Made by a program: the position numbers and the translations under genes
Part shown: positions 1-5,950 of the stretch, in pieces
Position numbering within the stretch: position 1 is the stretch's first letter
How the letters are laid out: every line of letters begins with the position of its first letter
The notes under the pieces: model-generated
Seen by the model: the letters and a program-made list of their open reading frames with translations, nothing else
Databases searched by the model: none
Told to the model about the DNA's origin: nothing
Assembly (NCBI GenBank): GCA_034432655.1
Contig: DAOUBP010000004.1
Location: 1 to 8,088 of the forward strand
DNA from: DAOUBP01 sp034432655
GTDB taxonomy: Bacteria > Chloroflexota > Anaerolineae > CG2-30-64-16
DNA length: 8,088 nucleotides
Reading direction: 5' to 3'

Positions 1-267
1 ACGTGCTGCAGGCGCAGGGGGACGTGCTGGCCTTTTTGGATCGGCGGGACGAGGCGCTGGCGCGCTACGAGCAGGCGCTGGGGCTGTACCGGGCGGTGGG
101 TGACCGCCTGGGCGAGGCGAATGTGCTTCGGGCGCAGGGGGACGTGCTGGCCTTTTTGGCTCGGCGGGACGAGGCGCTGGCGCGCTACGAGCAGGCGCTG
201 GGGCTGTACCGGGCGGTGGGTGACCGCCTGGGCGAGGCGAACGTGCTGCGGGCGCAGGGGGACGTGC
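1..267 (+). repeat. 120-bp tandem repeat inside the TPR gene
   Basis: Bases 1-120 and 121-240 match at 116 of 120 positions by eye; the differences are at offsets 2, 8, 10 and 40. The second half of each unit (61-120 and 181-240) is identical. A third unit starts at 241 and matches to about 267 before diverging. Each unit encodes one 40-residue TPR, so copy-number change stays in frame. The array probably continues to the left of the window. Confidence 0.93.
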
Positions 268-974
268 AGCGCCAGCAGGGGCAGTACGACACCGCGCGCG
301 ACCGATACGAAGCGGCCCTGGCCCTCTATCGTCACATCGGCGCGCGGCAGGGCGAGGCCAACGTCTATCTTAGCCTGGGCCGCCTGGCGTTGGCGCAAGC
401 TCGGGCCGAGGAGGCACGACGTTGGGCGGAGATGGCGATTGCCTTGCATGAAGCCAATCGAAGTCGCTACGATGTGGCTTTGGACTGCCAGACACTGGCT
501 CAGGCCTGTCGGGCCCTGGGCGCTGTGGACACCGCCGCGACGGCCCTTCGCCGCGCGGCCGATAATTACCGGGAGATCGGTTTGCTCGACCGCGCGGCTT
601 CGGCCTTGACGGACCTGGGCAACCTTCTGGACGAAGCAGGACGACAGGAGGAGGGCCTGGCCGTCTATCGCGAGGCCGTGGAGATGCAACCGGATCAGGG
701 GTGGCTCCGCCGCAACTACGCCGAGGCCCTCATCGAGCTAAAGCGCCTGGACGAGGCTGCCGCGCAGCTCGACGCCGCGGAAAGGCTGGAGCCGGACGCG
801 CCCTACCTGGCGTTGCGCCGGGCGCAGCTCGCGCAGGCGGCCGGGGATCGGGAGGGCGCGCTGCGCTGGGCACATGAAGCGCTCCGCCGCCGGCCGGGGT
901 GGGACGAGGCGGAGGCGCTGCTGCGGGAGGGGGAAGCAGCGGATGGAAGCGCGTGTCAGGACGGAACGCCTTGA
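3..974 (+). CDS. Tetratricopeptide-repeat (TPR) protein, 3' part only
   Basis: The reading frame is open from the window edge (first full codon at 3) to TGA at 972-974, so the N-terminus is missing; the first GTG in view is just an internal Val codon. The visible 323 residues are almost wholly TPR helices. Residues 1-120 hold three 40-residue units of the type ALARYEQALGLYRAVGDRLG, each followed by GEANV. Residues 120-200 hold more divergent units, and residues 200-310 hold classical 34-residue TPRs (for example LGNLLDEAGRQEEGLAVYREA). TPRs form superhelical scaffolds for protein-protein contacts. In relatives, such 40-residue arrays often follow an NB-ARC/AAA ATPase, protease-like or HTH domain, but none can be seen here, so the function is unknown. 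No membrane segment is visible. The gene ends 34 bp before the rpsF promoter and is probably a separate unit. Confidence 0.85.
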   Translation: MLQAQGDVLAFLDRRDEALARYEQALGLYRAVGDRLGEANVLRAQGDVLAFLARRDEALARYEQALGLYRAVGDRLGEANVLRAQGDVQRQQGQYDTARDRYEAALALYRHIGARQGEANVYLSLGRLALAQARAEEARRWAEMAIALHEANRSRYDVALDCQTLAQACRALGAVDTAATALRRAADNYREIGLLDRAASALTDLGNLLDEAGRQEEGLAVYREAVEMQPDQGWLRRNYAEALIELKRLDEAAAQLDAAERLEPDAPYLALRRAQLAQAAGDREGALRWAHEALRRRPGWDEAEALLREGEAADGSACQDGTP

Positions 975-1007
975 GTGCCGCCCCGTGATTAACCACTGTC
1001 CCCGCAT

Positions 1008-1036
1008 TTGCACACCCGCCCCACCTGTGGTATAAC
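1008..1036 (+). promoter_or_regulatory. Housekeeping sigma promoter for rpsF-ssb-rpsR
   Basis: A -35 box TTGCAC (1008-1013) is followed by exactly 17 bp and a -10 box TATAAC (1031-1036). Each box differs from the sigma-70/sigma-A consensus at one position. The expected transcription start is about 1042-1044, giving a leader of about 128 nt before rpsF. It lies just after the end of the TPR gene and is the only strong promoter I see ahead of the ribosomal operon. Confidence 0.75.
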
Positions 1037-1042
1037 GCACTC

Positions 1043-1170
1043 GCTGCACGAGGGCTGCTTCAAGCCCTCGTTCTTTCTGCCCCCGGCAAATGGCGCCCGC
1101 CAGGCGACCGGCGGCAATCCCGCATCATGGCATGCGGGCGATTTCCGAAGAAAGGAGGTAACAGCGCACC
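1043..1170 (+). promoter_or_regulatory. Structured 5' leader of the rpsF operon
   Basis: The leader contains hairpin I (1048-1056 with 1063-1071, 9 bp, loop GCTTCA). A possible middle hairpin pairs 1097-1101 with 1110-1114. Hairpin II pairs CCCGCAT (1119-1125) with ATGCGGG (1132-1138), loop CATGGC. A strong Shine-Dalgarno, AAAGGAGGT (1151-1159), follows 12 nt after hairpin II and sits at normal spacing from the ATG at 1171. rpsF leaders in several phyla are known to carry an S6:S18-binding RNA that allows autogenous control. Whether this leader contains that motif is inference: CCG trinucleotides occur, but I cannot confirm the defined fold by eye. Confidence 0.5.
1048..1078 (+). terminator. 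Hairpin with pyrimidine tail, possible terminator or attenuator
   Basis: A perfect 9-bp stem (ACGAGGGCT / AGCCCTCGT) with a 6-nt loop is followed by TCTTTCT. It could end transcripts read through from the TPR gene, or act as a 5'-end structure of the rpsF mRNA, since the predicted start site is only about 5 nt upstream. The tail is not a pure T-run, so termination strength is uncertain. Confidence 0.4.
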
Positions 1171-1473
1171 ATGTCCGACGCGCCGCGCGACTACGAGATG
1201 GTCGTCATCGCCGTCCCAACGCTGGATGATGAAGGTCTGGCTGCCTTGAACCAACGCGTATCCGGTTGGATCACGGCCGCGCAAGGCACCATCACCGATA
1301 CCAACGTGTGGGGCCGGCGCAAGCTTGCGTATCCGATCCGCAAGCAGACTGAAGGCATCTACGTGCAGATGAACTTTCAGCTTGCGCCCAGCGCCAGTCG
1401 TGAACTGGACCATCAGCTGCGACTGGAGGAACAGATCATGCGCCATCTGATCATCCGACTGGATGAGGAATAG
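1171..1473 (+). CDS. rpsF: 30S ribosomal protein bS6
   Basis: The 100-residue product matches bS6 in length and layout. It has an N-terminal YEMVVIAVPTLDDEGL strand-helix, the family signature WGRRKLAYPIRKQTEGIYV at residues 47-65, and a C-terminal LEEQIMRHLIIRLDEE helix-strand. bS6 has a ferredoxin-like fold and binds bS18 on the platform of the 30S subunit, near helices 22-23 of 16S rRNA. The ATG at 1171 follows a near-perfect AAAGGAGGT, and no better start lies upstream. It is the first gene of rpsF-ssb-rpsR, 35 bp ahead of ssb. The C-terminus ends in DEE; glutamylation of bS6 tails is known in some bacteria but cannot be judged here. Confidence 0.97.
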   Translation: MSDAPRDYEMVVIAVPTLDDEGLAALNQRVSGWITAAQGTITDTNVWGRRKLAYPIRKQTEGIYVQMNFQLAPSASRELDHQLRLEEQIMRHLIIRLDEE

Positions 1474-1508
1474 ATCAGCTGTTTGGGCTGAGAGGAGAGA
1501 AGAAGAAC

Positions 1509-1892
1509 ATGGCAAGGGGTCTGAATAAAGTCCTGATCATCGGCAATTTGGGCCGCGACCCCGAGATGCGTTACACGCCCAGCGGCAAGCCGGTCACTTC
1601 GTTCAGCGTCGCGGTCAGCCGCGGCTGGACCACCAGCACCGGCGAGCGTCGCGACGCCACCGAATGGTTCAACGTCGTGGCTTGGGGCCCGCTGGCCGAG
1701 ATCTGCAATCAATACCTGCGTAAGGGCTCGCGCGTGTACGTCGAGGGCCGCTTACAAACACGCAGCTGGGACGACCCGGACGGCCAGCGTCACTCGCGCA
1801 CCGAAGTGGTGGCCAACGAGATGATGATCCTGGACGGCCGGCCGGGTGTCGAGGCCGAGGAGCTCGACTTCGACGAGGAGCTGGGATTCTAA
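1509..1892 (+). CDS. ssb: Single-stranded DNA-binding protein SSB
   Basis: The 127-residue product carries one OB fold over about residues 5-110. It shows the usual SSB landmarks: NKVLIIGNLGRDPEMRYTPS near the N-terminus, FSVAVSRGW, TEWFNVVAWGPLAEICNQYL (52-70), and KGSRVYVEGRLQTRSWDD (72-89). SSB coats single-stranded DNA during replication, recombination and repair, usually as a homotetramer. The intrinsically disordered linker is very short compared with the roughly 160-180 residues of well-known SSBs. The acidic tail reads ELDFDEELGF, so the terminal Phe of the partner-binding tip is kept but the usual IPF is LGF. The ATG at 1509 follows AGGAG at 1493-1497. It sits between rpsF and rpsR, the conserved order in many bacteria. 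Confidence 0.96.
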   Translation: MARGLNKVLIIGNLGRDPEMRYTPSGKPVTSFSVAVSRGWTTSTGERRDATEWFNVVAWGPLAEICNQYLRKGSRVYVEGRLQTRSWDDPDGQRHSRTEVVANEMMILDGRPGVEAEELDFDEELGF

Positions 1893-1957
1893 TTTGAAGG
1901 GCACAGGCACGGCGTGTCACGCGCGCCGGGCCTGGCGGATGAACGGAGCAAGAAACT

Positions 1958-2266
1958 ATGGCAGATGAAAGAGAAGGCAGCGGTCAGATCGCGGCCGAAC
2001 GGCGCGGCCTGGCGGCCGCAGGGCCCCGGGGACGTTTCCAGCGCCGCCGCGTCTGCGCGTTTTGTGTGGAAAAAACTGACCGCATTGATTACAAAGACAC
2101 TAACTTGCTGCAGCGGTTCATTTCGGACCAGGGGCAGATCGAATCGCGGCGCCGCACCGGCACCTGCGCGCGGCACCAGCGCCGGCTGACGTTGGCCATC
2201 AAACGCGCGCGCTTCCTGGCGCTGTTGCCGTACACGGCCGAGCACGTGCGACGCTACGGCGGTTAG
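1958..2266 (+). CDS. rpsR: 30S ribosomal protein bS18, zinc-binding type
   Basis: The 102-residue product is bS18. The core runs from about residue 28 and includes IDYKDTNLLQRFISDQGQI, RRTGTCARHQRRL and the highly conserved AIKRARFLALLPY near the C-terminus. Cys33, Cys36, Cys70 and His73 match the metal-binding (C+) form of bS18, which holds a zinc ion; the E. coli type lacks these residues. Residues 1-27 form an extra Ala/Gly/Glu/Arg-rich N-terminal extension. The ATG at 1958 follows GGAG at 1945-1948. The partner bS6 is encoded two genes upstream, in line with S6:S18 heterodimer formation. rplI, which often follows rpsR, is not here; a foldase gene takes that place. Confidence 0.96.
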   Translation: MADEREGSGQIAAERRGLAAAGPRGRFQRRRVCAFCVEKTDRIDYKDTNLLQRFISDQGQIESRRRTGTCARHQRRLTLAIKRARFLALLPYTAEHVRRYGG

Positions 2267-2288
2267 CCCGGGCTGCGAAGGAAGTGGT

Positions 2289-3497
2289 ATGGCCAAGCGC
2301 AAACCAGAAGAGAAACGCGAAGAGACCCGTAAGCAGGCTACCCGCCGGCGGCGCGACGAAGAAGCCAATCGCAGGGCGATGATCGCGCTGCTGTCGGTCG
2401 GCGCGTTGGTGATATTACTGATCGCGGCCGGCATCATACAGGAATTAGTGGTCAAACCCAACCAGCCGATCGCCATCGTCAACGGCGCGCGCATCAGCCA
2501 GCGCGATTATCAACAGCTGGTCAAGTATACCTGGTTCCAACAGGGCCAGATCACCGATCCGGAAGGCTCCAGCCTGCAGGTGTTGGACGAGGCGATTGAC
2601 GTCGAGCTGTTGCGCGAGCAGGCCCGCCAGCGGGGCATCGTCGTGACCGAGGACGAGATCACCGAGGCGATCGAGAAGCTGTTCGGCTATCAGCGGGTGC
2701 CGCCCACCCCGGTCCCCACCCCCACGCCCGATCCCAACGCGGCTACAAGCACCGAGCCGACGGCCACCCCGCGGCCGACCGCCACTCCTGTGACGTTGGA
2801 GGCATATCAGCAGGCGTACAAGGACTATCTGGCGCGGCTGAAGACGGCGGCCGGGATGAGCGAAGCCGACTTCCGCAAGCTGGTGGAAGGGGACCTGCTG
2901 CGGCAGAAGCTTTACGAAGAGATCACTAAGGACGTGCCCACCACGGCCGAACAGGTCCACGCCCGGCACATCCTGGTGGCGATCCGCACGCCGGCCCCCA
3001 CGCCTGAGCCGACACCGACCGGCGGTCCTACCCCCGAACCCGATGCCACGCCCGCGCCCACGCCTACCCCGGCCCCTGAGCCGCGGGACGAGGCCCAGGC
3101 GCTGGCCCTGATCACCGAGATCCAGCAGAAGCTGAACGCGGGCGAGGACTTCGCCGAGCTGGCGAAGCAGTACTCAGATGATCCGGGCAGCAAGGACCAG
3201 GGGGGCGATCTGGGCTGGTTCCCGCGCGATTCGGGCTTCGTGAAGGAGTTCGAGGAGGCGGCGTTCAAGCTCCAGCCGGGCGAGGTCAGCCCGCCGGTGT
3301 TGACCCAGTTCGGCTATCACCTGATCAAGGTGGAGGAACGCGATCCGGCCCGTCCGCTGGACGAGTTCACGGTGCTGCAGAAGAAGTACGAGGTCTATCA
3401 GCAGTGGTTGACTGACCTGCGTAACTCGGCCAAGATCGAAAGGCGCTGGGCGCCGGCAAGCGTGCCGCCCACGCCGTCGGCGGCCAGGCTGCCGTGA
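2289..3497 (+). CDS. Membrane-anchored parvulin-type peptidyl-prolyl isomerase (PrsA/SurA-like foldase)
   Basis: The 402-residue product starts with a highly basic cytoplasmic segment (1-30), followed by one hydrophobic membrane helix (31-50, MIALLSVGALVILLIAAGII), so the rest should face outward. A SurA_N-like chaperone domain follows (IAIVNGARISQRDYQQLV at 61-78, helices to about 215), interrupted by a Pro/Thr-rich insert at about 138-168. The parvulin domain begins with HARHILV (224-230), is interrupted by a second Pro/Thr-rich insert (about 234-266), then continues with LNAGEDFAELAKQYSDDPGS, QGGDLGWF (304-311) and FGYHLIKVEE (341-350), including conserved His344. Such proteins isomerise prolyl bonds and assist folding of exported proteins. 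The ATG at 2289 follows GAAGGA (2277-2282). It lies 22 bp after rpsR and is probably co-transcribed. Whether it functions more like PrsA or SurA cannot be decided from sequence alone. Confidence 0.9.
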   Translation: MAKRKPEEKREETRKQATRRRRDEEANRRAMIALLSVGALVILLIAAGIIQELVVKPNQPIAIVNGARISQRDYQQLVKYTWFQQGQITDPEGSSLQVLDEAIDVELLREQARQRGIVVTEDEITEAIEKLFGYQRVPPTPVPTPTPDPNAATSTEPTATPRPTATPVTLEAYQQAYKDYLARLKTAAGMSEADFRKLVEGDLLRQKLYEEITKDVPTTAEQVHARHILVAIRTPAPTPEPTPTGGPTPEPDATPAPTPTPAPEPRDEAQALALITEIQQKLNAGEDFAELAKQYSDDPGSKDQGGDLGWFPRDSGFVKEFEEAAFKLQPGEVSPPVLTQFGYHLIKVEERDPARPLDEFTVLQKKYEVYQQWLTDLRNSAKIERRWAPASVPPTPSAARLP

Positions 3498-3513
3498 CCA
3501 GCTGACCGGTACT

Positions 3514-3604
3514 GGACGGCTGAAGCCGTCACTACGAAGAAGGCCTCCTTCCCTTCGTAGTGGCGACTTCAGCCGCCTGACCGTCACTACGAAGGAAGCT
3601 TCTT
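3514..3604. repeat. Long inverted repeat plus a third partial arm, between convergent genes
   Basis: Bases 3517-3539 pair with 3553-3575 as a 23-position stem with one mismatch (3526/3566) and one G-U pair (3529/3563). The loop can form a further short AAGG/CCTT stem. The 14-base core CCGTCACTACGAAG (3526-3539) occurs again at 3581-3594, directly repeated, and is followed by the palindrome GAAGCTTC (3595-3602). The element fills the gap between two convergent genes. It may serve as a bidirectional transcription barrier, but no U-tract follows on either strand, so a canonical intrinsic terminator is not shown. The arm-loop-arm plus half-copy layout resembles dispersed REP-like intergenic palindromes. 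Confidence 0.85.
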
Positions 3605-3605
3605 A

Positions 3606-5792
3606 TCACCCCTTCTGTCGCCGCACCTCCCGCACGTTGGGCAGCCGCTCGATGCGCGTCAGCACCCGGCTGAGCTGTTCCGCATCGCGCACCTCCAGCG
3701 TGGCGGTGATCAGTGCCAGGTTATCCTGGCGGGCCGTGACGGCCGAGGCATCCAGCAGATTGATATACTCGTCCTTCAAGATGCCGGTGATCTCGTTGAG
3801 CAGCCCGGCCCGGTCGAAAGCCTGCACACGGATCTTCACCCGCGAGGTCTTGGGCGGCTTTGCCCCCCAACTCACCTGAACCAGGCGCTCGCGGTCAAGC
3901 CGGCGTAGATTGGGACAGTCCTGGCGGTGGATCGCCACCCCGCGGCCGCGCGTCACAAAGCCGACGATCTCATCCGGCGGCATGGGATGACAGCAACGCG
4001 CCAGGTAGGTGAGCATGTTGCCGACCCCCATCACGGCAACCCCATCGGTGGGGGTCGTCGCGGCCTGTGGCGCCTCGGTGGGCGGCAACACCGCACTCGC
4101 TTCCTTGGGGGCCTCCTCCACCTTGCCCAGCTGCAGCACCTTCTCCGCGATGTCCACCACATCTATGTCGCCGGTGCCGATCTTCTCCAGAAAATCGTCC
4201 ACATTGGTGAGATTGAACAGGTTGGCGACATCCAGATAGGTGAGGTTGTCAACGCCCAGCTTGTTCAGCTCGCGTTCCAACAAGGCCCGGCCGGCGGCGA
4301 TGTTCTCCTGCCGGTCTTGCTGGGCAAACCACTGGCGGATCTTGGTGCGCGCGCGATTGGTTTTGACATAACCGAGATGAGGGTTGAGCCAGTCGCGGCT
4401 GGGCCCCCCCCGCTTGACGGTGATGATTTCCACCTGATCACCGCTTTGGAGCTGGTAGTCCAGGCTCACCAGTTTGCCGCGCACCTTGGCCCCGCGACAG
4501 CGGTGCCCCACCTCGGTATGGATGCGGTAGGCGAAATCAATGGGTGTGGAGCCGGCCGGCAGGTCAATCACCTCCCCCTTGGGGGTGAAGACATACACGC
4601 GATCCTTGAACAGGTCCTCTTTGACGGTCGCCAGAAAGTCGCTGCCGCCGGCCTGTTCCTGCGATTGCCAGTCAATTACCTGGCGCAACCAGGCGATCTT
4701 GCGTTCGAACGCCTCGTCATGGCGGCTCTGGGTTTTATAGCGCCAGTGGGCCGCGATGCCGACCTCAGCGATGCGGTCCATCTCCGGGGTGCGGATCTGT
4801 ACCTCCAACGGTTTGCCCTCCGGCCCGTAAACCGCTGTGTGGAGCGATTGGTATTGGTTCTCCTTCGGGTTGGCGATGTAGTCATCGAACTCGCCTTTGA
4901 TGGGCCGCCACAGGGCGTGGATGATGCCCAGTGTTGCATAACAATCGGCCACCTCCGGCACAATCACCCGGATCCCCTGCTGGTCGTAGACCTGTTCAAA
5001 GGTGATCCCCTTGCGTTTCATCTTGCGGTAGATGCTGTAGATGTGCTTGGGCCGGCCTTTGATGGTCGCCGAGATGCCGTGCTTCTCCAGCTCCTTTTGC
5101 AGGATTTCGATCACCCGCGCCACATAGGCCTCACGCTTCTCCCGCTGTTCGGCCAGGTCGGTCGCGATCTTGGCGTAGACCTCCGGTTCCAGGTAGCGGA
5201 ATGCCAGGTCTTCCAGCTCCCACTTGAGCTGATACATGCCCAGGACGCTGGCCAGGGGTGCGTAGATGTCCTGCGTTTCGCGTGAGATTGCCACCTGGCG
5301 GTCGCGCGGCATGGCGCCCAGTGTGCGCATGTTGTGCAACCGGTCGGCCAGCTTGATCAGCACTACCCGTACGTCGCCTACCATCGCCAGCAGCATCTTA
5401 CGGAGGCTCTCCACCTTGGGGTCGCGGCTGTCGCTGGGGAGGAAGGCCATAGCAGACACGCTCTCCAGTTTGGTGACCCCGTCCACCAGGCTGGCGACCT
5501 CGGGCCCGAACTGCTCGGCCAGCTCGGGCACGCGGATGGGGGTATCCTCGGCCACGTCATGCAGGAGCGCGGCGGCAACGGTTTTGGCATCCAGGCGCAG
5601 GTCGGCCAGGATGCCGGCGACGGCCACCGGGTGGACGATATAGAGCTCGCCAGATTTACGGCGCTGGTTGCCGTGCGCAGTGCGGGCCAGCTCGTAGGCG
5701 CGGCGGATCAGCTCGATTTCCTCGGGAGAGTAAATCTTCGGCAGCCGGCTGCGCAATTGTTCCCATGTCGGGACGGCATTCAAGTCTTGCAT
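3606..5792 (-). CDS. relA: RelA/SpoT-family (p)ppGpp synthetase/hydrolase (long Rel)
   Basis: The 728-residue product has all domains of a long RSH protein. The HD hydrolase domain spans about 30-180, with KSGELYIVHP, HDVAEDT at 78-84 and LIKLADRLHNMRTL at 146-159. The synthetase domain spans about 240-355, with IYSIYRKMKRKGITFEQVYD, EFDDYIANPKENQYQSLHT at 301-319 and EVQIRTPEMDRIAEVGIAAHW. TGS spans about 395-460 (VYVFTPKGEVIDLPAGSTPIDFAY region), followed by a helical domain, a conserved-Cys region (ARCCHPMPPDEIVGFVTRGR, 598-617; Cys626) and a C-terminal ACT domain (about 650-725). It makes and probably degrades (p)ppGpp, the stringent-response alarmone, sensing stalled ribosomes. Hydrolase residues appear intact, but the synthetase signature is the EXDD form. 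The ATG at 5792 has only a weak Shine-Dalgarno. It is divergent from tRNA-Arg. Confidence 0.96.
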   Translation of the reverse strand: MQDLNAVPTWEQLRSRLPKIYSPEEIELIRRAYELARTAHGNQRRKSGELYIVHPVAVAGILADLRLDAKTVAAALLHDVAEDTPIRVPELAEQFGPEVASLVDGVTKLESVSAMAFLPSDSRDPKVESLRKMLLAMVGDVRVVLIKLADRLHNMRTLGAMPRDRQVAISRETQDIYAPLASVLGMYQLKWELEDLAFRYLEPEVYAKIATDLAEQREKREAYVARVIEILQKELEKHGISATIKGRPKHIYSIYRKMKRKGITFEQVYDQQGIRVIVPEVADCYATLGIIHALWRPIKGEFDDYIANPKENQYQSLHTAVYGPEGKPLEVQIRTPEMDRIAEVGIAAHWRYKTQSRHDEAFERKIAWLRQVIDWQSQEQAGGSDFLATVKEDLFKDRVYVFTPKGEVIDLPAGSTPIDFAYRIHTEVGHRCRGAKVRGKLVSLDYQLQSGDQVEIITVKRGGPSRDWLNPHLGYVKTNRARTKIRQWFAQQDRQENIAAGRALLERELNKLGVDNLTYLDVANLFNLTNVDDFLEKIGTGDIDVVDIAEKVLQLGKVEEAPKEASAVLPPTEAPQAATTPTDGVAVMGVGNMLTYLARCCHPMPPDEIVGFVTRGRGVAIHRQDCPNLRRLDRERLVQVSWGAKPPKTSRVKIRVQAFDRAGLLNEITGILKDEYINLLDASAVTARQDNLALITATLEVRDAEQLSRVLTRIERLPNVREVRRQKG

Positions 5793-5821
5793 TTGTTCAC
5801 CACGAGCCTTTGGTGTATACT
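5793..5821 (+). promoter_or_regulatory. Promoter of tRNA-Arg
   Basis: TTGTTC (5793-5798), a 17-bp spacer and TATACT (5816-5821) form a good sigma-A type promoter. The expected start is about 5827-5829, a few bases ahead of the mature tRNA 5' end at 5834. The central GTATAC (5815-5820) is palindromic, so a -10-like TATACA (5819-5814) also reads on the minus strand toward rel. A matching minus-strand -35 is poor, so the rel promoter is only tentative. Confidence 0.7.
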
Positions 5822-5833
5822 AGCTTTGCATTT

Positions 5834-5906
5834 GCCCCCATAGCTCAGCGGATAGAGCGCCTGACTTCGGATCAGGAGGCCGCGGGTTCGAATCCTGCTG
5901 GGGGTG
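5834..5906 (+). tRNA. trnR: tRNA-Arg, anticodon UCG
   Basis: A complete 73-nt cloverleaf can be drawn. The acceptor pairs 5834-5840 (GCCCCCA) with 5899-5905 (TGGGGGT), with a G-U at the end, and G5906 is the discriminator. The D arm is GCTC/GAGC. The anticodon stem CCTGA/TCAGG has loop CTTCGGA, placing TCG at 5867-5869, which reads the Arg codon CGA. The T arm is GCGGG/CCTGC with loop TTCGAAT. The variable loop is short (AGGCC). The CCA end is not encoded and would be added enzymatically. Confidence 0.95.
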
Positions 5907-5923
5907 CTCGACACTTCTATTTT

Positions 5924-5944
5924 GGCCTTTTTTGGCCCTTTTTT
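5924..5944 (+). terminator. T-rich end of the tRNA transcript
   Basis: GGCC (5924-5927), six T, GGCC (5934-5937), C and six T form a short self-complementary stem with a U-rich loop and a U-tail, 17 bp after the tRNA. The stem is only 4 bp, so this is a weak intrinsic-terminator candidate. It lies in an unusually T-rich patch of an otherwise GC-rich window. Confidence 0.45.
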
Positions 5945-5950
5945 GAAATT

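Noticed and set aside
1..267. The repeated units as a CRISPR array or non-coding satellite
   Set aside because: The 120-bp period equals one 40-residue TPR and stays in frame with no unique spacers, so this is protein-coding repetition.
1008..1229. A 73-codon plus-strand frame overlapping the rpsF leader
   Set aside because: It spans the promoter and leader hairpins, lacks a ribosome-binding site, runs out of frame into rpsF, and has no recognisable features.
2700..3086. The C-rich PT-encoding segments as a frameshift or sequencing artefact
   Set aside because: The frame stays open and recognisable SurA_N and parvulin motifs resume after each segment, so they are genuine in-frame inserts.
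3927..5285. A 452-codon open frame on the plus strand
   Set aside because: It is antisense to the clearly real rel gene. In GC-rich DNA the complement of biased codons often stays open. The translation has no recognisable domain and no ribosome-binding site.
5882..5906. tRNA 3' end as an attachment site of an integrated element
   Set aside because: No second copy of the T-arm/acceptor sequence and no integrase appear in the rest of the window. The idea needs flanking sequence to be tested.
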